Origin: Streptomyces coeruleorubidus
GTDB taxonomy: Bacteria; Actinomycetota; Actinomycetes; Streptomycetales; Streptomycetaceae
Direction: 5' to 3'
Length of the DNA stretch: 64,000 nucleotides
Assembly (NCBI RefSeq): GCF_028885415.1
Contig: NZ_CP118527.1
Location: 372,001 to 436,000 of the forward strand
Below, piece by piece: positions 17,944-25,876 of this stretch. Made by a program: the position numbers and the translations under genes. Under the pieces are notes generated by a model. The model ran no database searches. It saw only the letters and a program-made list of their open reading frames with translations, and was not told the origin of the DNA. Every line of letters begins with the position of its first letter. The first letter of the stretch is position 1.

Positions 17944-18534
17944 TCAGACGCGCTGCCCGGCGTCCAGCAGGGCGAGGGCGTTGTTCACCCCCTGATCGAG
18001 GAGTTCATCGGCGAGTTGACGGTCCGTCAAGGCGCGGGAGAGCTGCAGTGTCCCGGCCATCAGGCCGAGGAGGCTGAGCGCCTTCACGCGCGCGGAGGAC
18101 GGGGCCTGCGGCGCCATGCGGGAGGCAATGCCGTCGATGAGGACCAGCACGCCGTCGGTGTACGCCTGCCTGGTTGCGTCGGTGCAGCGCCCGATCTCGT
18201 CGAGCAGAGCGGCGTTGGGGCAGCCATCGCCAAGGCTGTCGCGGTGCTGGGGCGACAGGTACCCCCGCACGATCTGCTCGAGTCCGGCACGGCCAGGCGC
18301 AGCCCGCGCGACGACGCTCTCGGCCTGCGCCTTCAACTGGTCGGCGATTGCCGTGGTGACGAGGTCGTCCTTGGATTCGAAGTGAGCGTAGAAGGCCCCA
18401 TTGGTCAGCCCCGCGTCCTTCATGAGCGTCGAGACTCCGGAGCCGTCGATACCGTCTCGCTTGAACCGGCGGCCCGCCGTCTCGATGATCCGCCGCCTGG
18501 TCTCCGCCTTGTGCTCTTTCCCGTACCGCACCAC
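17944..18534 (-). CDS. TetR-family transcriptional regulator (intact copy)
   Basis: The protein has 196 residues. The N-terminal HTH is KAETRRRIIETAGRRFKRDG, then SGVSTLMKDAGLTNGAFYAH and FESKDDLVTTAIADQL. The C-terminal domain contains GYLSPQHRDSLGDGCPNAAL and GLMAGTLQLSRALTDRQLAD, the TetR_C type common beside lipid, aldehyde or aromatic catabolism genes. A palindrome at 18599-18612, 65 bases upstream of the ATG, is probably its own operator, and the same motif precedes the hydrolase at 17071. Two ruined copies of this gene lie at 13.2 and 15.6 kb, so the module has been duplicated repeatedly. Confidence 0.9.
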   Translation of the reverse strand: MVRYGKEHKAETRRRIIETAGRRFKRDGIDGSGVSTLMKDAGLTNGAFYAHFESKDDLVTTAIADQLKAQAESVVARAAPGRAGLEQIVRGYLSPQHRDSLGDGCPNAALLDEIGRCTDATRQAYTDGVLVLIDGIASRMAPQAPSSARVKALSLLGLMAGTLQLSRALTDRQLADELLDQGVNNALALLDAGQRV

Positions 18535-18598
18535 AGCACACGCTCCTTCGCCGGCCGGAAGGACCGGTTGCCCTTAACCGACTTCGCCAGTCTATGGT

Positions 18599-18612
18599 AT
18601 TGCGAACGTAAT
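18599..18612. promoter_or_regulatory. TetR operator before its own gene
   Basis: ATTGCGAACGTAAT matches ATTATGAACGTAAT at 17252 in 12 of 14 positions. Both have the CGTAAT right arm and a central AA. The position upstream of the TetR ATG suggests autorepression. Confidence 0.6.
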
Positions 18613-18765
18613 CCAAAGAGTCGACGGCGGCGACGGCAGCGCCTGAGCTCGCCCTCATCGGTGAAGCTCATGGCGTCGGCCGTCACGTGAACCTCACCGA
18701 CCGCCCCGTCGAGGCACTCCCGGTCGTCCCGGCTGCGCCCACAGACCGAGGGGCCCGCTGCGGAG

Positions 18766-19266
18766 TCACACCCGAGGGGCAGGTGCTGGGAAGAGCATGC
18801 AGCTGCTGGTGGCGTGGGCGAGGAGACGGTCCTTCGCATCGAGCAACTGCGCCTGGGCGAGAGCGGTTTGGCGGCCCTTGCTGACGACCGTGCCGATGGC
18901 ACGCACCGGGCCCGTGTCCACGGTGATCGGCCGGAGGAACTTCACGGTCAGGTCGAGCGAGGTGTACGTCACGCCCTGCGGGAGGGTGGACTGGACGGCA
19001 CAGCCCGCCGCCGAGTCGAGCAGGGTGGCGAAGACGCCGCCGTGGACGCTGCCGATCGGGTTGTAGTGTTCCTCCCCCGGTGTCAGCGAGAAGACCGCCC
19101 TGCCGGGCTCCACCTCGTCCAGGGCGAAGTCGACGGTGTGGCTGATCGGTGCCCTCGGCAGCCGCCCCGCCTGCACCTCGCGCAGGAAGTCGATACCGGC
19201 CATGCGTCCGGCGGCCTCCGCCGAGATCGCGGGATCGTCCCAGTGATACGTACGCGTTCGCCCCAC
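18766..19266 (-). CDS. PaaI-family acyl-CoA thioesterase (hot-dog fold)
   Basis: The protein has about 166 residues. The hot-dog helix signature IGSVHGGVFATLLDSAAG carries the HGG that binds the thioester, followed by STLPQGVTYTSLDLTVKFLR and VRAIGTVVSKGRQTALAQAQ. It hydrolyses small acyl-CoA or aryl-CoA esters; the specific acyl group is unknown. The frame is open to 19308, but an ATG there would fall inside the divergent promoter palindromes, so I prefer the GTG at 19266 (product begins VGRTRTYHWDD). It is divergent from an HxlR gene with which it shares a control region. Confidence 0.85.
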   Translation of the reverse strand: MGRTRTYHWDDPAISAEAAGRMAGIDFLREVQAGRLPRAPISHTVDFALDEVEPGRAVFSLTPGEEHYNPIGSVHGGVFATLLDSAAGCAVQSTLPQGVTYTSLDLTVKFLRPITVDTGPVRAIGTVVSKGRQTALAQAQLLDAKDRLLAHATSSCMLFPAPAPRV

Positions 19267-19290
19267 GGTCCAGCGCCCTTCCCTCTGACT

Positions 19291-19355
19291 GTCAGCTGAC
19301 TTTTCCAAGTGAAGCTAGGCTTTTGTCCAGCTGACTGTCAATGTCGAAGTCAGCT
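19291..19355. promoter_or_regulatory. Divergent control region with GTCAGCTGAC-type inverted repeats
   Basis: GTCAGCTGAC (19291-19300) is a perfect 10-base palindrome. AGCTGACT (19329-19336) and AGTCAGCT (19348-19355) form an inverted repeat with an 11-base spacer. All share the AGCTGAC core and lie between the thioesterase and the HxlR start, so the HxlR protein at 19372 is the likely ligand. Confidence 0.65.
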
Positions 19356-19371
19356 CCCTTACGATGGTGGG

Positions 19372-19839
19372 ATGGAGTGGCTTGAGGCGAGCACGGAGAA
19401 CTGCCCCGTCCAGCGCACGCTCGACGTGATCGGGGAGAAATGGACACTGCTGATCCTTCGTGATGCCGTCAACGGCGTCCGCCGCTTCGACGACTTCCAC
19501 CGCCACATCGGCCTGTCGGAAGCCGTCCTCAGCGACCGCCTCCGCAAGCTGACCTCGGCCGGCATCCTGAAGACCGTCCCCTACCGGGAGCCCGGCAGCC
19601 GCACCCGCAATGAATACCGCCTGACCCCCAAGGGCTGGGACCTATGGCCCGTTCTGATGGCGCTGAGACAGTGGGGCGAGACATACGCCCTCGGCGCCGA
19701 GGGTCCGGTACTGGACGTACGCCACACCGAGTGCGACGCCCCGGTCCGCGTCGTCGTCGAGTGCTCAGCGGAGCACTCCACCCTCACTCCCCGTGAAGTC
19801 ACCGCCCGGCTGGGAACAGGCGCCCGCCTCCGGCCGTGA
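19372..19839 (+). CDS. HxlR-family winged-helix regulator
   Basis: The protein has 155 residues. It starts MEWLEASTENCPVQRTLDVI, and the Cys-containing CPVQRTLDVIGEKWTLLILR is the HxlR hallmark. The recognition region is VNGVRRFDDFHRHIGLSEAV and the wing PYREPGSRTRNEYRLTPKGW. The ATG at 19372 is the only start consistent with the family length; the frame continues 21 codons upstream through the operator. It differs clearly from the 15.0-kb HxlR and has its own operator type. It probably regulates itself and the divergent thioesterase. Confidence 0.88.
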   Translation: MEWLEASTENCPVQRTLDVIGEKWTLLILRDAVNGVRRFDDFHRHIGLSEAVLSDRLRKLTSAGILKTVPYREPGSRTRNEYRLTPKGWDLWPVLMALRQWGETYALGAEGPVLDVRHTECDAPVRVVVECSAEHSTLTPREVTARLGTGARLRP

Positions 19840-20440
19840 GCCATCGACCTCGCGGTCGCGGGCAGGACTGCGGCGAGACATCGGCTGAGTGCCGCGTACT
19901 CGGCCGCTCTCGGATCGCTTCGGCCGCGCGGGGTGTCGGCGTGTGCCTCGCTCGACGCGGACTTCATGATCCGGCTCGGCAGCACGTGACCGTTGGGCAG
20001 GGTCGGGTGGCCCGGAGTGAGGTCATGGGTGGTTGCCCTTCGGCGGGAATGGGTGCCTTGGCATGGCACGTCGACAGGACTCAGGTTTCGGCCGCCTCAG
20101 CCGCGAAGCGGCCGGCGTGCTCAGGCAAGTTCGCGTTTGAGCCGGTCGCCCACAGCATGGTGAGTACGTCGCCGACGGCTGCGGTGACGTCGCTGTCGAC
20201 CGGACGCGATGGATCCTCGGCCCGGACGGCGACCCGAAAGTCGGCGAGCTAGGTCGCGCACGGCGGTGCCCGCGCGTAGGAAGCCGCCGTCGTGGTCGGC
20301 CGTCCGGCCGTCGCCTGCTGGACCGGGACGAGGTCACGGGCGTCGCGGACCTGCGCGCCCGCAGGCCATGTCCGTGTCCGTCCACCGTCCCGATCCGGCA
20401 GGCGCGCGGATCTTGCGACTGCCGCGCCCCTACCGCGCGA
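19840..20440. other. Non-coding or degraded stretch with a short minus-strand coding remnant
   Basis: No intact gene is present. On the minus strand around 20082-20250 a protein-like frame (VAVRAEDPSRPVDSDVTAAV, then LTMLWATGSNANLPEHAGRF and AAEAAET before a stop) looks like the end of a lost gene. I cannot name its family. Confidence 0.4.
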
Positions 20441-21356
20441 TCAGATCTTCGTCTTCTCCCGGACCCACGCGCCGATCTGTGCGATGGCGACGTCGGCCTC
20501 CGGAACCCGGCCGGCACCGTAGACGTACGAGTGCTGGCCTCCCGGGACCACAACGGTCGCCGAGTCGATTCCGGCGTCCTTGACGCGGGCGGCGAACTCC
20601 TCGTCCTCGCCGGCCAGGACCTCGTACGTTCCCCAGGAGACGAGGGTCGGGGGCAGACCGCTCAGGTCCGCCCGGTTCAGATTGATCCGGGGGTCCGTGA
20701 ACTCGATGTCCGTGCCGCCCACCCAGGACTCCCGGAAGAACCCCAGCAGATCCTTGCTGAGTATCTTGTCCGTCTCGGCGTTGGTCGCCTTGGTCTGGTT
20801 GGCGATCTCGAGGTCGCACCAGGGGGAAATCGACACGATGGCACCGGGCAGCGGCTGCTTCTTGTCACGGAGGCGAAGCGCCAGGGCGACGGCGATGAAC
20901 CCGCCGATCGAATGGCCGATCGTGATGATGTTTCCCGGCTCATACCCTTCGGAGAGCAGCCAGTTGAAGGCCGTCTCCGCGTCGTCCACCTGAGCCGGGT
21001 ACTTGTGTTCCGGTGCTCGCCGGAAATCCAGGACCAGTACGGGGCCCTGCGGCCTTGGCGATATGGCCGGCGAGCTCTCGGTCGACGAATGCCGACGACA
21101 GAACGGAGCCCCCCGCGTGACCGTGCAGGAGGACGTAGTCGGTGTTGGCGTCGACCGGTTCGCACCAGATTCCCAGCACGCCACCCGCGTCCACCTCCCG
21201 ATAGGTGACGCCTTCCGGCTCCCGGGCCGTGAGATGGACGCTCTCCACCCGGGTGCGCATCGCATCCACCTCGGACTCGGGAATCACCAGTCCGGCCATG
21301 AAGTCCGCGAACGCGATCGCTTCCGGGCTCAGTTCAACAGCAGCGTGATCAGACAC
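20441..21356 (-). CDS. HSL-type alpha/beta hydrolase (acetyl-hydrolase/esterase), one frameshift
   Basis: The corrected protein is about 304 residues. The N-terminal part (MSDHAAVELSPEAIAFADFM through VLLHGHAGGSVLSSAFVD) holds the oxyanion HGG-like motif. Near 21047 the frame shifts by one and continues LVLDFRRAPEHKYPAQVDD, ITIGHSIGGFIAVAL (nucleophile Ser), GTYEVLAGEDEEFA (Asp region) and GGQHSYVYGAGRVPEAD (His). It resembles carboxylesterases of the hormone-sensitive-lipase group. A paralogue with more lesions lies at 24785. One indel in an otherwise complete gene may be sequencing error. Confidence 0.8.
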
Positions 21357-21403
21357 GGGGCACCTCGTCTGGCCACCACGAGCCCTCCCGGTCGCAACCG
21401 TGC

Positions 21404-21790
21404 TCAGCTCACTCGGCGGACCTCATCCGAAATGCGGGGCCGGGGACACTCTCGATGTCTTCCGCCTGTACGACGTGGCCTCGTTCGCAGCGGACCTGGG
21501 CGTCGACGTGCCGCATCCGCGGTGTCGCGCCAGTAGGGCCGGGCCCCGGGGTCGGCGCGGAAGCAGTCGCCCCACAGCAACAACCCCATCACGGCCGGCA
21601 CCAGATCCATGCCCTTGGGCGCGACCACGCACTTCGGTCGGCTCCGGGAGCCCGGCTCCTTGCAGGTCTCGGTCGCCAGGATCCCTTCCTCCACCAGCAT
21701 CCGAAGTCGCGACGCAAGGAGGTTGCGAGGACAGCCGAGGGCTCGTTCGGCCCTGCCGGCGCCCTGAAGAGCTTCGGTCCGCGCCTTCAC
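21404..21790 (-). pseudogene. HxlR regulator remnant (copy 2), DNA-binding helix deleted
   Basis: The first 12 codons align with the intact HxlR at 15553 (MKARTEALQGAG against MDAWTEVLQDTG). Then the segment carrying the signature Cys and the recognition helix is missing, and the sequence resumes at LGCPRNLLASRLRMLVEEGI and PKGMDLVPAVMGLLLWGD before a frameshift scrambles the end. Loss of the HTH means it cannot bind DNA. Its upstream operator (21810) is intact and now serves the divergent oxidoreductase. Confidence 0.85.
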
Positions 21791-21809
21791 GGGGCGGCTC
21801 CGACCTCAT

Positions 21810-21862
21810 CTGAGTTTACTTTTCTATACTCAGGAAGTAGCGTCGTGGCCAGCACATCAACC
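21810..21862 (+). repeat. Operator-leader repeat A (53 bp)
   Basis: The block begins with a palindrome with CTGAGT and ACTCAG outer arms (21810-21833) and continues through AAGTAGCGTC and CCAGCACATC. The same block, with only a few substitutions, is found at 24680-24732. Both precede plus-strand enzyme genes and are divergent from HxlR remnants. The palindrome is a candidate HxlR operator. Confidence 0.8.
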
Positions 21863-21949
21863 GGCCGCACGCGAGAAACGGGCGCGCGGGGGGACCCGCG
21901 CGAAGAATCAGATCGACCACCGGAACACCCACGCAGAAAGGCGGCCGGC

Positions 21950-22975
21950 ATGAAGGCATTCGTCGTCGAGAAGTACGGCAAGGACGGCGCGCGCGCCGCA
22001 GAGGTGCCCGAGCCCTCGGTCGGAGACCGCGACGTCGTCTGGTCAGAGTGAGCGCCTCCAGCATCAACCCGCTGGACAAAATGGTCCGCAACGGGGAGTT
22101 CAAGCAGCTCCTGAAGTACAAGCTTCCGTTCGTCCTCGGCCACGACGTGGCCGGCGTCGTGACGCGGGTCGGCTCCGCCGTACGTGGCTTCGAAGTCGGC
22201 GACGAGGTCTACGCCCGTCCGCGCGACCTGCGGATCGGAGGCTTCGCGGAGTTCATCGCGATCGACATGGACGATGTCGCGCCCAAACCGGCCTCCCTCA
22301 CCCTCCAAGAGGCAGCCGCGGTGCCACTGGTGGCCCTGGCCGCCTGGCAGGTTCTCGTCGACCGTGCCCACGTGCAGCCGGGCCAGAAGGTACTCATCCA
22401 CGCCGGTGCCGGTCCTCGGCTCGACAGTCGTCCAGCTCGCCAAACACCTCGGCGCCACAGTGGCGACGACCACGAACACCGATACCGAGAAGCTGGTCAG
22501 GAGCCTCGGCGCCGACGTCGTCGTCGACTACACCAAGGAAGACTTCTCGAAGGTGCTGTCCGGATACGACCTGGTGCTGGACTCCCTTGGCGGCGCGAAC
22601 CTCGAGAAGTCGCTGACCGTACTGAAGCCCGGCGGCCTGGCCATCAGTGTCGTCGGCCCGCCGGACGCCGGCTTCGCCAAGCAGCTCGGCGCCCCCTCCT
22701 TCATGGGCCTGGTCATGAACACCCTCAGCCGCAAGATCCGTAAGCAGGCCAAAGCACTGGGCGTGCGCTACCAGTTCTTCTTCATGCAGGCCAACGGCTC
22801 CCAGCTGCGCAAGCTCGGCGCCCTCTACGACAGCGGGAAGCTCCGCCCGGTCATCGACAGCACCTTCCCGTTCGACCAGACGCTCGAGGCGATGGCGCAC
22901 GTCGAGCAGGGCCGCACCGAGGCCGGCAAGGTCGTGGTCTCGAACACGGCGGACGGACCGCCACGCCTGGCGTGA
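21950..22975 (+). CDS. Zinc-type alcohol dehydrogenase-like/quinone oxidoreductase, two frameshifts
   Basis: The corrected length is about 342 residues, normal for the medium-chain reductase family. Segment 1 is MKAFVVEKYGKDGARAAEVP. After a missing base near 22040 the frame resumes VSASSINPLDKMVRNGEFKQ with LPFVLGHDVAGVV. After a second shift near 22411 the Rossmann part follows: GSTVVQLAKHLGATVATT, ADVVVDYTKEDFSKVLSGYD and DSLGGANLEKSLTVLKPGG. It lacks the structural-zinc Cys cluster, so it is the NADPH quinone/enone reductase type. This fits an HxlR system that senses electrophiles. The ATG at 21950 lies 116 bases after the operator. Confidence 0.8.
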
Positions 22976-23200
22976 GCCCGCGCAGGCAGAGAGACGAGGA
23001 TCTCCCGAGGTGGGCGAGACGCACCGACGGCTCGCAGCTCTCGACGCCGCGACGGACGCATGACTGGCTCATAGCGCCTTCCGCTCCCGCTTCCGCGACA
23101 ACCCGGTCGACGGGGCCCGCGATTCCGTCTCGTTGAAGCGCGCCCCTCCTGCACGACCAGCCCCTTGCGCGAGGCGGTGTCCTGCTCACGGTGGACACGC
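22976..23200. other. Convergent intergenic region
   Basis: About 225 bases between two converging genes; no gene or convincing terminator stem was seen. Confidence 0.3.
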
Positions 23201-24205
23201 TCAGAACGGCAACGCCCGTCCGCCGAGCGACGCACGGTGCCAGTCGGGAGTGCGGTCCTTGTCGACCAAGGCCGCACGGACGCCCTCCACGAAGTCCGGC
23301 GTGCGGATGGTCGTACGCGTGAGGGCGAGTTCGTCGCTCAGGCACTCGCGCAACGTGTGCTGCCTGCCCCGGGCCAGCAGGGCATGAGTGATCTCCAGGC
23401 TCTGCGGCGAGGCGTCCAAGGCGACCAACGCGGTTGCCGCCCAGGGGGTGTCGAGGTGACGCAAGCGCTTCTCGATCTCGCCCAGGGTCGGCGCGCCGAA
23501 CGCCCAGTCCACGGCCCCGCGTACCGCCAGCCTGCTCTGCGCCACCGGCGAGCGGCCGGCGAGGCGGTTCAGGACCACGTCCACCGGGTCGCCTGGGTTG
23601 TCGGCAAGGGCATCGCCGACCGCGTCGATCCCGTCCGCGGGGACGAAGTGCGTGGCCAGCCCGGCGTACAGGGCGTCTGCCGCGTCGAGCCGGTGCCCCG
23701 TCAGTCCCAGGTACATGCCGATCGCGCCGGGCAACCGCGGCAGAAAGTAGCTGGCCCCGACGTCGGGGAAGAACCCGATCCCGGTCTCGGGCATCGCCAG
23801 CACCGCGCGCTCGGTGACGACGCGGAAGCTGCCGTGGACGGACAGGCCGAGACCGCCGCCCATGCACAGGCCGTCGATGAGCGACACGACCGGCACGGGA
23901 TACTCGGCGATCCGGGCGTTGAGCCGGTACTCGGAGGCGAAGAACCGCTCACTGGCCGCGGCATCCCCGGCGAGGCTGTGCTCCCGGATCGTGCGGATGT
24001 CTCCACCGGCACAGAACGCCTTCGTGCTGGTACTGGCGAGCACCACAGCGGACGGCGGTGTGTGCTCCCACTCGGCGAGCACACGGTCGATGGCGGCGAC
24101 CATGCCTGTCGTCAGGGCGTTGAGCGCCTTGGGCCGGTTCAAAAGGATCCGGCCGACGCCCCGGTGGACGTCGGCGAGAACCTCGGCCGCGGCGGTATCG
24201 GTCAT
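23201..24205 (-). CDS. Enoyl-CoA hydratase/isomerase family, 3-hydroxyisobutyryl-CoA hydrolase type
   Basis: The protein has 334 residues with an intact frame. The crotonase core reads GRILLNRPKALNALTTGMVA, KAFCAGGDIRTIREHSLAG (oxyanion hole), and SLIDGLCMGGGLGLSVHGSF with VLAMPETGIGFFPDVGASYF. The last motif and the overall length are typical of 3-hydroxyisobutyryl-CoA hydrolase, the valine-degradation branch of the superfamily. It releases CoA from 3-hydroxyisobutyryl-CoA or related acyls. The start ATG overlaps the end of an Fe-ADH remnant. A propionyl/acetyl-CoA synthetase-like gene lies 1.7 kb to the right, which fits short-chain acyl metabolism. Confidence 0.87.
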   Translation of the reverse strand: MTDTAAAEVLADVHRGVGRILLNRPKALNALTTGMVAAIDRVLAEWEHTPPSAVVLASTSTKAFCAGGDIRTIREHSLAGDAAASERFFASEYRLNARIAEYPVPVVSLIDGLCMGGGLGLSVHGSFRVVTERAVLAMPETGIGFFPDVGASYFLPRLPGAIGMYLGLTGHRLDAADALYAGLATHFVPADGIDAVGDALADNPGDPVDVVLNRLAGRSPVAQSRLAVRGAVDWAFGAPTLGEIEKRLRHLDTPWAATALVALDASPQSLEITHALLARGRQHTLRECLSDELALTRTTIRTPDFVEGVRAALVDKDRTPDWHRASLGGRALPF

Positions 24206-24214
24206 CGGTCGTCG

Positions 24215-24490
24215 TCATCTCGTTTCCGCGCGGATTTGGCTGTCATGTCCATCATGTTCCTCACTCGCCGGGTGTCGGGCACGGATCTGCGCGCAGAGAT
24301 CCTGGATCTCGTCCACGGTGGGACGACGGGGTTGTTGGTCCTTGTCGATGCCGTGGGCTTGCAGGGTGGGCACGTCAAGATCCTGACACACGGCTGCTAG
24401 CGCCTCCACGGGCTCGTCGGCGGCCAAGGCGTCACCGTCACCGTCGGTGGCGGCTCCGAGGGTGCGGGCGCAGTCGGCGTACCGGCCCCC
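24215..24490 (-). pseudogene. C-terminal remnant, probably iron-containing alcohol dehydrogenase
   Basis: The minus-strand frame RYADCARTLGAATDGDGDAL, then VEALAAVCQDLDVPTLQAHG and IDEIQ-like VDEIQDLCAQIRARHPASEE, has the layout of the last 90 residues of Fe-dependent alcohol dehydrogenases or maleylacetate reductases. The catalytic, metal-binding part is gone. It ends at a TGA just before the HIBCH-like start, so the two were once an operon. Family assignment is by pattern only. Confidence 0.5.
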
Positions 24491-24589
24491 GGCGGCGGGC
24501 GCGGAGTGCCGTCGTCAGCGCAGCAGGGAAATTCCTCCGTCGTCTCCCCCTGGTCGGCGTGCTGCGGGGCCGCCTGCCGCCTCGGTGGG

Positions 24590-24661
24590 ATACACGTGCA
24601 CCCGCAGCGCAGCTCCTCCCGCGCTCCACGCCGATGCCTTGGAAGAGCCTCCTCGCATCCA
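24590..24661 (-). pseudogene. HxlR regulator remnant (copy 3), 5' end only
   Basis: About 40 bases from the ATG at 24661 align with the first codons of the intact HxlR gene at 15553 (MDAxxxLFQGIGVE against MDAWTEVLQDTGMD). The sequence then loses similarity and merges into the Fe-ADH remnant. It sits directly left of operator-leader repeat B, the same geometry as at 15.5 and 21.8 kb. Confidence 0.6.
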
Positions 24662-24679
24662 TGGGGTGACTCCACTCGA

Positions 24680-24732
24680 CTGAGTTTACTTTCCTATACT
24701 CAGCAAGTAGCGTCATGACCAGCACATCGACC
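24680..24732 (+). repeat. Operator-leader repeat B (53 bp)
   Basis: This is the second copy of the block at 21810-21862. The palindrome (CTGAGT/ACTCAG arms, 24680-24703) is followed by AAGTAGCGTC and CCAGCACATC. It precedes the hydrolase at 24785. Confidence 0.8.
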
Positions 24733-24784
24733 CGGCTGCCGCGAGGGAACCCGGCACCGCGCCCGTCCGAGAAGGAGCACCACC

Positions 24785-25691
24785 ATGGGACTGAGCCAGA
24801 GGCACACGAGTTCGCGGAGTTCCTCGCGAGCGTGAGCGCGAAGTCGTCCACACCCGGCCTCGACCTGGCCGTCATCCGCGACATCGTCGACTCCAACCAC
24901 AAGGCGTCGACCGAGCCGGAAGGCGTCACCTACGCCGAGGTGGACGCCGGCGGCGTCCCCGCCCTGTGGGCCATCCCCGAGGGAGCCGACCCCGACCGGG
25001 CGCTGCTCCACTTCCACTTCGGCGGATCCGTCACGCTTCGATGCACTCCGACCGCAAGGCCGCCGGCCACATCGCGAAGGCGGCCGGAGCCCGCTCCCTC
25101 GTCGTGGACTTCCGCCTGGCGCCCGAGCACCCCTACCCCGCGCAGCTCGACGACGCCGAGACCGCCTACCGCTGGCTGCTCTCGCAGGGCTACCAGCCTC
25201 AGAACATCGGCAGCACGGGCCACTCCATCGGCGGCACCCTCGCGGTGATGCTTCCGCTGCGCCTGATCGCCAAGGGCGAGGCCACCCCCGGCGCGATCGT
25301 CAGTGTCTCTCCCTGGACCGACCTCACCCTCCAGAACCCGGCAGTGGACGCAAACGAGGCAAGCGACAAGATGCTCAGCCGCGGCACGCTGGAGCTCTTC
25401 CGAGGAGCCTGGCTGCAGGACCCCGCCGCGGATTTCACCGCCCCCGAGATCAGCATCGCGAACGCCGACCTGACCGGCCTGCCGCCCGACCGTCCACTAC
25501 GGCGAGTACGAGACCCTCGCCGACGACGGCGCCCAGCTCGGCCCCGCCTCGCGGACTTCAAGGTCACCTCCGAGGTCCACCCACTGCCCGAAGGGCAGCA
25601 CTCGTTCGTCCTGGGCGCCGGGCGCGTACCCGAGGTGGACCAGGCGATCCAGCAGATGGGTCAGTGGCTCCGTAAGCACCTCGGCACGTGA
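24785..25691 (+). pseudogene. HSL-type alpha/beta hydrolase, about four frameshifts
   Basis: This is a paralogue of the hydrolase at 20441. In order: EPEAHEFAEFLASVSAKSS, EGVTYAEVDAGGVPALW, HFHFGGSVT; then in another frame GHIAKAAGARSLVVDFRLAP, STGHSIGGTLAVMLP (nucleophile), PDLTGLPP-like ADLTGLPP; a third frame with HYGEYETLADDGAQLG; and finally EGQHSFVLGAGRVPEVD. Shifts lie near 24790, 25040, 25490 and 25540. All catalytic motifs survive, so this could be a normal gene read badly, but four indels in 0.9 kb, one of them an extra base, may also be decay. Confidence 0.65.
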
Positions 25692-25876
25692 GCAGCAGCT
25701 GCGTCTGACGGCGGGCCTGTTGACGGCCAGGCCGCCGCACGACCGCCATGCCGGTGACCGGTCCACCGTTCTTCGGCATCCTGCTCGACCATGCCGGCCG
25801 GCATACGGTACTTGTGTCCGACACCGTTCCGCACGCAGCCCCACCACCGTCCCTCGATGCCACAAAGGAGTGCGCG

